The position numbers and the translations under genes were made by a program. DNA of 64,000 nucleotides from Variovorax guangxiensis (GTDB lineage: Bacteria > Pseudomonadota > Gammaproteobacteria > Burkholderiales > Burkholderiaceae_C): contig NZ_RXFT01000020.1 of assembly GCF_003952165.1 (NCBI RefSeq), positions 49,918-113,917 on the forward strand. The letters are read 5' to 3'. Of this stretch, positions 9,119-18,461 are shown one piece after another (the first letter of the stretch is position 1; each line of letters opens with the position of its first letter). The notes under the pieces were generated by a model. It was not told the origin of the DNA and made no database searches. It worked only from the letters and a program-made list of their open reading frames with translations.

Positions 9119-10257
9119 CTCCAGCCGCGCAGGCGCTGCGCATCGAGGTCGGCTGCATGCTGCTGCAGCAGCGTGTGGAGGCTGGCGGCGGCCAGCGTGC
9201 AGGCCAGCGCCTGTCCCGGACAGGCGTGCATGCCGTGGCCGAAGCCGAGCATGCGGCGCCGTTCGCGCAGGGGCATGAACCGGTCGGGCTCGGGGTTGAA
9301 CGCCGGATCGCGGTTGGCCGATGCCAGCAGCACCAGCACCGTGTCGCCCGCAGCCACGTCGGTGCCGGCGATGGTCACGGCCTCTGCGGCGAAGCGCCGC
9401 GTGTTCTGCACCGACGGATCGTGGCGCGCGGTTTCCTCGACGACGGCCTGGAGGCCACCGCGCGTGCGGGCCGAGGGCCGCAGCGACGGCTCGCGCATCA
9501 GTGCGATCAGGCTGTTGCCGACCAGTCCGGCCGTGGCGTCGCAGGTCTGCGAGAGCAGGCCTGCGAGGTTCGCGAGCAGTGAGCGCGACAGGGGCGCATC
9601 GCCGCCTGCGCTTTCTGCCATCACCGCGGCGAGCAGCGTGCCGTGCCGCGGCGCATTGCCGGTCGCCAGGACTTCGAAGCGCGCCATCAGCTCCGCGGCG
9701 GCAGTGCTCGCGCGCTGCAACTGTTCGAGCGTGGAAAGCGGCGACAGGCAGGCCACGAAGTCGCGCATCCACCGGTCCACCTGCGGCAGCGCATCGTCGG
9801 CAAATCCGAGCAGGTGCGCGGCGGACTGCACCGGCATCGAGAACAGCGTGTCGGAAAGCGGCTGCTGCCGAGGCACGCGCTGCGCGAGCTGCAGGGCGGA
9901 TGCGTACACCGCGTTCATGTCGAGCCCGGCGAGCGCGCGTTGCAGCGCGGGCCTGTGGGCCTGATGCGCGGCACCGTCGTTCATTCGGACCAGGTGACCG
10001 AAAACCTCGCCGGCCGGGCTGCCCACGATGGCGCGCGGCACGGCCTCGGCGGCCGGCCGCACGCGCAAGGCACCGTGGGCCTGCAGCACCTGTTCGACCA
10101 CGTCCGCGCGGCTCGCGACCCACAGGCGCAGCTTCTCGTTCCACGCGAGCGGCGGTCCGTCGCGGAGGGCGGCGTAGTACGGGTAAGGATCGGCATGCGT
10201 GGCAGCCGCAACCGGATCAGCGGGCATGGCGGAGGGCGTGGGGCTCGTGTTCGTCAT
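9076..10257 (-). CDS. Cytochrome P450
   Basis: A 393-aa soluble bacterial P450. The heme loop is FGHGMHACPG with the axial Cys, the K-helix has EETAR (ExxR), and the region after it reads RFAAEAVTIAGTDVAAGD. The I-helix is atypical: where most P450s have AGxDTT, this one reads SQTCDAT. The start at 10257 is chosen over an upstream ATG at 10290 that would overlap the palindromic operator. It is divergent from an ArsR-type regulator gene. Its redox partners are not encoded here. Confidence 0.9.
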   Translation of the reverse strand: MTNTSPTPSAMPADPVAAATHADPYPYYAALRDGPPLAWNEKLRLWVASRADVVEQVLQAHGALRVRPAAEAVPRAIVGSPAGEVFGHLVRMNDGAAHQAHRPALQRALAGLDMNAVYASALQLAQRVPRQQPLSDTLFSMPVQSAAHLLGFADDALPQVDRWMRDFVACLSPLSTLEQLQRASTAAAELMARFEVLATGNAPRHGTLLAAVMAESAGGDAPLSRSLLANLAGLLSQTCDATAGLVGNSLIALMREPSLRPSARTRGGLQAVVEETARHDPSVQNTRRFAAEAVTIAGTDVAAGDTVLVLLASANRDPAFNPEPDRFMPLRERRRMLGFGHGMHACPGQALACTLAAASLHTLLQQHAADLDAQRLRGWSYRPSANGRIPVFH

Positions 10258-10283
10258 GGCGCCAGTGTGCGGTCGAAGCTGCG

Positions 10284-10313
10284 GCCACACTTCGCCCGTG
10301 AACGAAGTGTGGC
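10284..10313. promoter_or_regulatory. Perfect palindrome, probable operator between P450 and ArsR-type genes
   Basis: The arms GCCACACTTCG and CGAAGTGTGGC are perfect 11-bp inverted repeats separated by 8 bp. The site lies 27 bp before the P450 start and 27 bp before the regulator start, almost exactly mid-way. Symmetry and placement fit an autoregulated dimeric ArsR-type repressor controlling both divergent genes. Binding by this regulator is inferred, not shown. Confidence 0.7.
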
Positions 10314-10339
10314 GTGCGCCGCCGTCTTAGGATGGGCGC

Positions 10340-11044
10340 ATGGACGACACCCTTTCCTCATCCGCCGACTTTCAGCTCGCCCGCCTGGCCGGCGCGATCG
10401 CCGAGCCGGCGCGCGCCCGCATGCTGAGCTGCCTGATGGACGGCCACGCGCGCACCGCCACCGAGCTCGCTACCGTCGCCGAGGTGGCAGCCTCCACCGC
10501 CAGTGCACACTTGGCGCGCCTGAAGGAAGAGCGGCTGGTCGACGTGCTGGTGCAGGGCAAGCACCGCTATTTCCGCCTCGCCAACGACGACGTCGCTTCC
10601 GCGCTCGAAAGCCTGATGGTGGTGGCCGGCACCCCACGCACGCCACCCGCGCCCGAGTTCAAGCCCAGCACGCCGAGCCGCCTGCGCAGCGCCCGCACCT
10701 GCTACGACCACATGGCGGGCACGGCCGGCGTCGCGCTGCACGACCGGCTGCATGCGCAGGGCTGGCTCAGCGGATTGCACAGCGGCTCCTACGAACTCAC
10801 GCCCGATGGTGCGATCGCGCTGGAGAGCCTGGGCGTGGAGATCGACGAGGTGCGCCGCTCGCGCCGCCGCTTCGCCTGTGCCTGCCTCGACTGGAGCGAG
10901 CGCCGCCCGCACTTGGGCGGCGCGCTGGGCGCGGCGTGGCTGCAACTCTCGTTGAAACGGGGATGGGTGCGGCAGGAGCTGGATGGGCGGGCGCTCACGC
11001 TGACGCCGAAGGCGCAGCGGGAGATGCCGGAGCTTTTTTCCTGA
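10340..11044 (+). CDS. ArsR-type winged-helix transcriptional regulator
   Basis: A 234-aa protein. Residues 10-85 form an ArsR-like winged helix (LAGAIAEPARARMLSCLMDG, TASAHLARLKEERLVDV). A C-terminal extension of about 130 residues contains a CACLDWSERRPHLGG stretch also found in metal-sensor-like ArsR proteins of Burkholderiales. The extension includes three Cys residues (ARTC, FACAC) that might sense metal or redox state, but this is speculative. It is divergent from the P450 gene around a perfect palindrome. Confidence 0.85.
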   Translation: MDDTLSSSADFQLARLAGAIAEPARARMLSCLMDGHARTATELATVAEVAASTASAHLARLKEERLVDVLVQGKHRYFRLANDDVASALESLMVVAGTPRTPPAPEFKPSTPSRLRSARTCYDHMAGTAGVALHDRLHAQGWLSGLHSGSYELTPDGAIALESLGVEIDEVRRSRRRFACACLDWSERRPHLGGALGAAWLQLSLKRGWVRQELDGRALTLTPKAQREMPELFS

Positions 11045-11066
11045 TCGAGCGGCCCAAGGCAGCAGA

Positions 11067-11153
11067 CACTGCGGAACCGGCTTCGCCGGGCCGCAGGTGT
11101 CGCCCCCGGAATGGGGGGCGCAGCGACACGAAGTGCGCGAAGCCTGGGGTGAA
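11067..11153. repeat. Dispersed intergenic repeat, copy 1
   Basis: This roughly 87-bp block is repeated at 37376-37465 with about 85 percent identity by eye. Its left half is a hairpin (GCGGAACCGG, loop, CCGGGCCGC). Its right half contains AGCGACACGAAGTGCGCGAA, identical in both copies. It fills the gap between the convergent ArsR-type gene and the first Bug gene, where the hairpin may also help stop transcription. Short GC-rich dispersed intergenic palindromes of this kind are frequent in bacterial genomes. Confidence 0.75.
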
Positions 11154-11159
11154 CCTGCC

Positions 11160-12173
11160 TCAGGCCTTGAGCTTGAGCAGATAGATGAGGGGCCCGGCCA
11201 TCGCCGTATCCAGATCGAGGAAGCTCTCGAAGTCCTTGCCCGCCATCCAGTACGGGTCCCAGTTGTTGCGCTTGATGGTCTTCTGCCAGACGTCGGCCTG
11301 GGTGGCGCGGCGCACGGCTTCGAGCAGCACGGCCTTTCGTTCCGCCGTGACCTTCTTGCCGGTGAGCACGCCGCGCCAGTTGGCGAGGTCGGCGTCCACG
11401 CCCTGTTCGCGCACCGACGGAATGCCCAGGAACGGCCGCTTGGCCGACACGCCGATGGCGCGCAGCTTGCCGTTGGCGAGTTGCTCGCTGAATTCGCTGT
11501 AGCCCGAGATGCCGGCGGCTGCCTTGCCCGATTCGAGCGCCTCGACCACCTGCGCGCCGCCCGGGTGCGGCTGGTAGACCAGCGCCCCCGCATTGCCGGC
11601 CACGCGCGCCAGCATGCCCGCGTACATGTGGTCCACGCCGCCGGCCGAGCCGCCCGCAATGACCGTCTTCGCGGCATCTGCGCGCAGCTGTGCGATCAGG
11701 TCCTTCGGCGTCTTGATGGGAGAGTCGGCCTTCACGGCCACCACTTCGTAGTCGCTGGTGAGCCGGGCCACCGGCGCGACCTGCGCCATGGTGATGGCGG
11801 GCTTTTGCAGTGCCACGGCACCGACCATGACCATGCCGCTCATGAGCAGCGTGTCGGGGTCGGCGTCGTACTTCTCGACGTACTTGGCGAGGCCGATGGT
11901 GCCGCCCTTGCCGCCGATGTTCTCGTAGCTGATGTCGCCCACCGCGCCCGACGCGATCATTGCGGCGCCCAGCGCGCGGCCGGTCTGGTCCCAGCCGCCG
12001 CCTTCGTTGGCGGGAATGACGATGCGCAGCCTGGGTGCGAGCTGCGCTTCAGCCGCGCCCGCTGCTGAAGGCCGCAGCGCGGGCACAACGCCCACGGCGG
12101 CGGCCGATGCCATCCAGGCGGTGAAGCCACGGCGAGACAGCCTCGTGGGGGCAGTTGGCACGAAATGCGTCAT
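11160..12173 (-). CDS. Bug/TctC-family periplasmic binding protein, copy 1
   Basis: A 337-aa tripartite-tricarboxylate-transporter-type binding protein. It has a Tat-like signal (LSRRGFTAW) and then the family core (LRIVIPANEGGGWDQTGR, GGKGGTIGLAKY). Bug proteins bind carboxylates, amides or vitamins in the periplasm. No TctA/TctB membrane genes are encoded here, so it is an orphan receptor, as is common in Burkholderiales. It is a close paralogue, of identical length, of the protein encoded immediately upstream. Confidence 0.9.
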   Translation of the reverse strand: MTHFVPTAPTRLSRRGFTAWMASAAAVGVVPALRPSAAGAAEAQLAPRLRIVIPANEGGGWDQTGRALGAAMIASGAVGDISYENIGGKGGTIGLAKYVEKYDADPDTLLMSGMVMVGAVALQKPAITMAQVAPVARLTSDYEVVAVKADSPIKTPKDLIAQLRADAAKTVIAGGSAGGVDHMYAGMLARVAGNAGALVYQPHPGGAQVVEALESGKAAAGISGYSEFSEQLANGKLRAIGVSAKRPFLGIPSVREQGVDADLANWRGVLTGKKVTAERKAVLLEAVRRATQADVWQKTIKRNNWDPYWMAGKDFESFLDLDTAMAGPLIYLLKLKA

Positions 12174-12286
12174 TTTGTTTCCGGCTCCCTATAAAAGTAA
12201 CCGGATGATCGACGAAAACCGTGTCAGTCATTAGTGTCATTTGCTCGGGGTAAACCCGAACAAACCCTAGCGAGCGAACCGGCGGT

Positions 12287-13300
12287 TCAGGCCTTGAGCT
12301 TCAGCAGATAGATGAGAGGGCCGGCCATCGCGGTGTCGGTCTCGAGGAAGTTCTCGAACTCCTTGCCCTCGAGCCAGAAAGGGTCCCAGTTGTTCTGCTT
12401 GACGGTTTTCTGCCACAGATCGGTGGCGGTGGCGCGCCGCACCACCGTCAGCAGGGCCGCCTTGCGGTATGGCGGTACCTTGCGGCCGGTGAGCACGCCG
12501 CGCCAGTTGGCGAGGTCGGCGTCCACGCCCTGTTCGCGCACCGAGGCGATGCCCTGGAACGGCCGCTTCGACGACACGCCGATGGCGCGCAGCTTGCCGC
12601 TGGCCAGGCCCTCGGCGAACTCGCTGTAGCCCGAGATGCCCGCCACGGCCTTGCCGGTATCGAGTGCCTCGACCACCTCCGCTCCGCCGGGGTGCGCCTG
12701 GTAGACCAGCGACTGCGAGGCATCGGCCACGCGCGCCAGCATGCCGGCGTACATGTGGTCCACGCCGCCTGCCGAGCCGCCCGCAATGACGGTGCCGGCC
12801 GCGTCCGCGCGCAGCTGCGCGATCAGGTCCTTGGGCGTCCTGATGGGTGAGTCGGCTTTCACCGCGATCACTTCGTAGTCGCTGGTGAGGCGGGCGATGG
12901 GCGCCATGTTGGCCATGGTGACCGTGGGCTTCTGCAGCGCCACCGCGCCGACCATGACCATGCCGCTCATCAGCAGCGTGTCGGGATCGGCGTCGTATTT
13001 CTCGACGTACCTGGCGAGACCGATCGTGCCGCCCTTGCCGCCGACGTTCTCGTACACCACGTTGCCCACCGCGCCCGATGCCAGCATCGCGGCGCCCAGC
13101 GCACGGCCCGTCTGGTCCCAGCCGCCGCCTTCGTTGGCGGGGATCACGATGCGCAGCCGGTTGCTCAGCGGCGCGTCGGCGGCGTGCGCGGCGCGTGGCC
13201 ACAGCGCGGCGTGTCCTGCGCCGGCTGCGGCGGCCGAGGCCGCGATCCATGCAGAAAAACTGCGACGGGAGATGGGGGGAACGGAGCGCGACTGGGTCAT
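12287..13300 (-). CDS. Bug/TctC-family periplasmic binding protein, copy 2
   Basis: A 337-aa paralogue of the downstream Bug protein, roughly three quarters identical by eye, with a Tat-like signal (SRRSFSAW). The start at 13300 follows GGAAAGAAG. Long identical blocks such as EGGGWDQTGRALGAAM and WRGVLTG show a recent tandem duplication. The substrates cannot be told; divergence is concentrated in the signal peptide and scattered surface positions. The partner membrane subunits must lie elsewhere. Confidence 0.9.
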   Translation of the reverse strand: MTQSRSVPPISRRSFSAWIAASAAAAGAGHAALWPRAAHAADAPLSNRLRIVIPANEGGGWDQTGRALGAAMLASGAVGNVVYENVGGKGGTIGLARYVEKYDADPDTLLMSGMVMVGAVALQKPTVTMANMAPIARLTSDYEVIAVKADSPIRTPKDLIAQLRADAAGTVIAGGSAGGVDHMYAGMLARVADASQSLVYQAHPGGAEVVEALDTGKAVAGISGYSEFAEGLASGKLRAIGVSSKRPFQGIASVREQGVDADLANWRGVLTGRKVPPYRKAALLTVVRRATATDLWQKTVKQNNWDPFWLEGKEFENFLETDTAMAGPLIYLLKLKA

Positions 13301-13425
13301 CTTCTTTCCGGTTGTCGTGGGATAGACCGGATGATGTCCGCGAAACGCGCCAATCCCGCGCGGCCGCGGGCAGGACAAACCCTGAGGCCCCGGCCCTTGC
13401 CGGGCCCCTGCTGGAGCCGTTCTTC

Positions 13426-14943
13426 TTACTGGAACGCCACTTCGGCGAAGCTGCGCAGCTTGCGGCTGTGCAGCCGGGTCGAGCCCTCGGCTCGAAGGAT
13501 GTCGATGGCCCGCATGCCGATGCGCAGGTGCTGCTCCACGCGCTCGCGGTAGAAGTGGTTGGCCATGCCGGGCAGCTTGATCTCGCCGTGCAGCGGCTTG
13601 TCGCTCACGCACAGCAGGGTGCCGTAGGGCACGCGGAAGCGGAAGCCGTTGGCCGCGATGGTCGCGCTTTCCATGTCCAGGGCCACCGCGCGGCTCTGGC
13701 TGAAGCGGCGCTGCGGCTGGTTGCCCGGCAGCAGCTCCCAGTTGCGGTTGTCTGTGCTGGCCACGGTGCCGGTGCGCATGATCTTCTTCAGGTCGGGGCC
13801 CTCGTAGCGCGTGACGTCGGCCACTGCTTTTTCGAGTGCGAGCTGGATCTCCGACAGCGCCGGGATCGGCACCCACAGCGGCAGTTCCTCGTCGAGCACG
13901 TGGTCCTCGCGCACGTAGGCGTGGGCCAGCACGTAGTCGCCGAGCTGCTGCGTGTTGCGCAGGCCCGCGCAGTGGCCCAGCATCATCCAGGCATGCGGGC
14001 GCAGCACCGCGATGTGGTCGGTGATGGTCTTGGCGTTGGCCGGGCCCACGCCGATGTTGACCATGGTGGTGCCGCTGCAGTCCTCGCGCACCAGGTGGTA
14101 GGCCGGCATCTGCGGCAGCCGCGGCGGCGCGGTGCCCTGGCTGCCGTCGAGCAGGTGGCCGTAGGTGGCGCTCGAGCCGGCGGGCAGGCCGCGGCGGCGC
14201 GTGACCACGTTGCCGGGCTCGATGAAGGCGACGTACTCGCTGTTCTCGTCGGCCATGGCCTCGTGGCCCAGGCGCACGAATTCGTCGATGTAGAACTGGT
14301 AGTTGGTGAAGAGCACGAAGTTCTGGAACCACTCCGGCGCCGTGCCCGAGTAGTGGCGCAGGCGGTGCAGCGAGTAGTCGACCCGCGCGGCGGTGAACAG
14401 CGACAGCGGCTGCGCCTCGCCGTCGCGCGCCTCGAAGGTGCCGTTGGCGATGCCGTCGTCCATCACGCCCAGGTCGGGCAGGTCGAACACGTCGCGCATG
14501 AGGGCGCGGCGCTCGGCGCTCATGGTGCCTTCGATGTGGTCGTTCTCGGCGAAGGAGAAATGGATCGGGATCGGCTGCGTGCTGGTGCCGACCTCGAGCT
14601 CGACCTGGTGGTTTTCCAGCAGCAGGCGGAACTGGTCGAGGTAGTAGCGCGAGAACAGGTCGGGGCGCGTCAGCGTGGTCTCGTAGCGGCCGGGGCCGGC
14701 CACGAAGCCGTAGCTCAGGCCGGCGTTGGCCGGCGGCGTGTGGCGCGAGACGGTGTGGGTGTGCACCCGCACGAAGGGGTAGCAGGCCCGCACCCGACCC
14801 GGCAGTTCTTCGCCGGCGACGAAGCGCAGCATCGATTCGCGCAGGTGCGCGAGGCCGCTCTGGTAGATCAGCTTGACCTGTTCGAGTGCGGCGGCGGCGT
14901 CGGTGAAGCGGGCGGGAGCGACGAAGGTTGGCATGTAGGGCAT
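13426..14943 (-). CDS. amn: AMP nucleosidase
   Basis: A 505-aa protein matching AMP nucleosidase, which splits AMP into adenine and ribose 5-phosphate. An N-terminal regulatory domain (AALEQVKLIYQSG, FRLLLENHQVELEVGTSTQP) precedes a phosphorylase-like catalytic domain (ALDMESATIAANG, with the ribose-binding Glu in MES). The start at 14943 (MPYMPTF...) is uncertain; an ATG three codons downstream is equally good. It is the last gene of the operon that starts with an ABC permease at 19229, lying 38 bp after the LOG-like gene. Confidence 0.9.
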   Translation of the reverse strand: MPYMPTFVAPARFTDAAAALEQVKLIYQSGLAHLRESMLRFVAGEELPGRVRACYPFVRVHTHTVSRHTPPANAGLSYGFVAGPGRYETTLTRPDLFSRYYLDQFRLLLENHQVELEVGTSTQPIPIHFSFAENDHIEGTMSAERRALMRDVFDLPDLGVMDDGIANGTFEARDGEAQPLSLFTAARVDYSLHRLRHYSGTAPEWFQNFVLFTNYQFYIDEFVRLGHEAMADENSEYVAFIEPGNVVTRRRGLPAGSSATYGHLLDGSQGTAPPRLPQMPAYHLVREDCSGTTMVNIGVGPANAKTITDHIAVLRPHAWMMLGHCAGLRNTQQLGDYVLAHAYVREDHVLDEELPLWVPIPALSEIQLALEKAVADVTRYEGPDLKKIMRTGTVASTDNRNWELLPGNQPQRRFSQSRAVALDMESATIAANGFRFRVPYGTLLCVSDKPLHGEIKLPGMANHFYRERVEQHLRIGMRAIDILRAEGSTRLHSRKLRSFAEVAFQ

Positions 14944-14981
14944 GCCGGCATTGTGCAATGCGGCTGCCCCGTCAGCTCGGG

Positions 14982-15533
14982 TCAGTTCAACAGGCAGGCC
15001 AGCACCTTCGCCAGCATGTCGTTCACGTCCGTGGCCTGCACCGCGCCGGGCAGCGCCACGTCGCCGTGCATCACGAACACCGGCTTGCCCCACTTGAGGC
15101 CCAGCGCCATTTCAGACAGCGTGCCCATGTTGCCGCCGATGGCGACCAGGCACACGCCGCTGCGCGCGACGATGCCGTTGCGCATCTCGCCCATGCCGGT
15201 GGGGATGGCCACGCTGAGCCATTCGTTGGCGTTGCGGTCGTCGTCCTCGGGCAGGATGCCCACGGCGATGCCGCCGGCTTCCACAGCGCCGCGCGAGGCG
15301 GCCGCCATCACGCCGCCGCGCCCGCCGCAGACCACCGCCATGCCAGCGCCGGCCAGCGCATGCGCCACCGCATGGGCGGCCTCGCACTCGGCCGGGCCGC
15401 CGTCGCCGGGGCCGATGATGGCCACCGGCTGGCGGTGGCGCGCAGGCCCCCGCTGTTTCTGCGCGAGGCGTTCCAGCGCCTCAGTGACCGGCGCCGGCAG
15501 CACCGCCGCGCTCGCGCCTTCGCGTAAAGACAT
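14982..15533 (-). CDS. LOG/SLOG-like Rossmann protein (TIGR00725-type)
   Basis: A 183-aa protein with the lysine-decarboxylase-like/LOG fold: CGGRGGVM at residues 69-76 and IGGNMGTLSE at 132-141, a variant of the usual PGGxGT motif. LOG proteins release free bases from nucleoside monophosphates; TIGR00725 members are often called molybdenum-cofactor carriers. Here it lies directly before AMP nucleosidase, supporting a nucleotide-linked role. Its start overlaps the end of the upstream permease gene by 53 bp in another frame, an unusually long same-strand overlap. Confidence 0.75.
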   Translation of the reverse strand: MSLREGASAAVLPAPVTEALERLAQKQRGPARHRQPVAIIGPGDGGPAECEAAHAVAHALAGAGMAVVCGGRGGVMAAASRGAVEAGGIAVGILPEDDDRNANEWLSVAIPTGMGEMRNGIVARSGVCLVAIGGNMGTLSEMALGLKWGKPVFVMHGDVALPGAVQATDVNDMLAKVLACLLN

Positions 15534-16305
15534 CGCCCACTCCCATCACGATCACACACACAACCATCAGCACCAGCGACAGGGCCGCCGCCACCGCGAA
15601 ATCGGAACCGCCGTCGCCCACCTGCGCCAGCAGCATCAGCGGCAGGATGTTGAGCTGCGTGCCCACCAGCGCCAGCGCCGTGCCGTAGGTGCCCATTGCT
15701 ATCGCGGCCACCATGCAGGCGTTCGACAGGACCGAAGGCAGCACCTCGGGCACCACCGTGTCCCAGAAGGCGCGCGAGCGCGAGGCGCCCAGCGTGCGTG
15801 CCGCCTGCGCCGGGCGCAGGTCGAGGTTCGCGAACACCGGGTACAGCGACAGCGCCACGCGCGGAATCAGGTAGTAGGCATACGCAAAACCCAGGCCCGA
15901 CACGCTGTAGATCCAGCTGCCGATGGCGGCCGGGTCGGCGCCCAGCCCCGCGAGCAGCTGCGTCACGAAGCCCGCCCGGCCGAAGGCCAGGATGAAGCCG
16001 TAGGCGATCACCAGGCCCGAAAAGGCCAGCGGCAGGCCCAGCAGCGTCATCATCCAGCGACGGCGCGCGGCAGGCTGGCGCGCCAGCTCGATAGCGATGC
16101 AGGTGCCCACCAGCGCCGACATCGCACCCGCCGCGAGCCCGAGCGCCAGCGTATTGCGCAACGCGCCGAAGAAGAGCGCGTTGCCGAACAGCCGCCCGAA
16201 GGCGCTGCCGCCTTCGCCGAAGGCCTCGGGCAGCAGCGCCGCCAGCGGCACCGCGAAGAACAGCGCCATGAAGGCCCACGCGGGCCAGGCGCCAAAGCGT
16301 CGCAT
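15481..16305 (-). CDS. ABC importer permease, second subunit
   Basis: A 274-aa inner-membrane permease of the binding-protein-dependent (MetI-like) family, with the EAA loop around ARTLGASRSRAFWDTVVPEVLP. Six hydrophobic segments are visible. It sits 6 bp after the binding-protein gene and belongs with the permease at 18462 and the ATPase at 17414. Together they resemble Fe3+/2-aminoethylphosphonate/polyamine-type importers with two separate permeases. Confidence 0.85.
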   Translation of the reverse strand: MRRFGAWPAWAFMALFFAVPLAALLPEAFGEGGSAFGRLFGNALFFGALRNTLALGLAAGAMSALVGTCIAIELARQPAARRRWMMTLLGLPLAFSGLVIAYGFILAFGRAGFVTQLLAGLGADPAAIGSWIYSVSGLGFAYAYYLIPRVALSLYPVFANLDLRPAQAARTLGASRSRAFWDTVVPEVLPSVLSNACMVAAIAMGTYGTALALVGTQLNILPLMLLAQVGDGGSDFAVAAALSLVLMVVCVIVMGVGDVFTRRRERGGAAGAGH

Positions 16306-16311
16306 GGCTGC

Positions 16312-17391
16312 TTACTTGCCCAGTGCGGCCTGCGCCCAGAGCTTGTCGATTTCCGCCTTGCGCTCCGAGGCCTTCACCACGTCGAGCGGCTTGATCTGCG
16401 GCGCGGCGGGCATCCTGGCGGCCACGTCGGCCGACAGCGGCGTGCCCGGCACGGCAGGGCGCACGAAGCCCTGGGCGAACAGCGACTGGCCGGCCTCGCT
16501 CATGATGAAGTTGAGCCACAGCTTGCCGGCGTTCGGGTTCGGGCCGTTCTTCACCAGGCTGATGGCGTAGGGCGCGGCCACGCTGGCTTCCTTGGGAATC
16601 ACGACTTCCACCGCGTCGCCCATGCCGTCGACGTGCTTGGCCTTCAGGCCGTCGTTCTCGTAGCTGATCCACACCGGGATCTCGCCCTTGAGGAACTTGG
16701 CATAGGGCGTGGTGCCTTCCACGCGAAGCACGTTGCCGGCGGCATGCAGCTTGCCGAGGTAGTCGGTGCCGGGCTGCACGTTGTCGACGCTGCCGCCGTT
16801 GGCGTATGCCGCCGCGAAGGTCAGCACCTGGCCGATGCCGGTGGAGCGCGGGTCGAGGTACACCACCGTGTTCTTGAACTCTGGCTTGAGCAGGTCGGCC
16901 CAGCTCGTGGGCACGTTCTTCACCAGCTTCTTGTTGACCAGGAAGGCGATGTTGAGCGTGTGGATGGTGAACCAGCGGCCCTCGGCCTCGCGGAACACGG
17001 CCGGCAGCTTGTCGAAATTGACGGGCTTGAAGGGCGCGACCACGTCCTTTTTCACGGCGTCGACGGCGGAGGCGGCGAAGTAGTAGGCGGTGTCGGCCTG
17101 CGGGCGGCGCCTGGTCTTCTCGAGCGAGACCACGGTGGCGGCGGAGCCGATGTCGTTGTAGGTCAGCTCGATCTCGGGGTAGCGCTTCTTGAAGTCGCGG
17201 AACAGCGACTTCCAGTTGGCCCACTCGGGGCCGGTGTCGAAGGAGACGCACAGGCCTTCCTTCTGCGCCTCGGCGTACAGCGCCTTCTCGCCCGCGTAGA
17301 GCTCGGGGCCGTCGAAGGCGAATGCGGTACGGGCCGCGAGAGAGGCCAGCGGCAGTGCGCCGGCGGCCTGGATCAGATGTCTGCGTTGCAT
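16312..17391 (-). CDS. ABC importer periplasmic binding protein
   Basis: A 359-aa family-1 extracellular solute-binding protein. The start at 17391 follows AAGGAG, and the N-terminus MQRRHLIQAAGALPL is a Tat-like or Sec signal. Segments such as YPEIELTYNDIGSA and TSWADLLKPEFKNTVVY are typical of the ferric/AEP/thiamine-type binding proteins. The ligand is not deducible from sequence. Nucleotide hydrolases downstream raise the possibility of a purine-related or phosphonate solute, which is only inference. Confidence 0.85.
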   Translation of the reverse strand: MQRRHLIQAAGALPLASLAARTAFAFDGPELYAGEKALYAEAQKEGLCVSFDTGPEWANWKSLFRDFKKRYPEIELTYNDIGSAATVVSLEKTRRRPQADTAYYFAASAVDAVKKDVVAPFKPVNFDKLPAVFREAEGRWFTIHTLNIAFLVNKKLVKNVPTSWADLLKPEFKNTVVYLDPRSTGIGQVLTFAAAYANGGSVDNVQPGTDYLGKLHAAGNVLRVEGTTPYAKFLKGEIPVWISYENDGLKAKHVDGMGDAVEVVIPKEASVAAPYAISLVKNGPNPNAGKLWLNFIMSEAGQSLFAQGFVRPAVPGTPLSADVAARMPAAPQIKPLDVVKASERKAEIDKLWAQAALGK

Positions 17392-17413
17392 GGTGGCTCC
17401 TTGGAGGAAGAGG

Positions 17414-18442
<1,029 letters not shown>

Positions 18443-18461
18443 GGCGTATCGGTTCTGCCGC

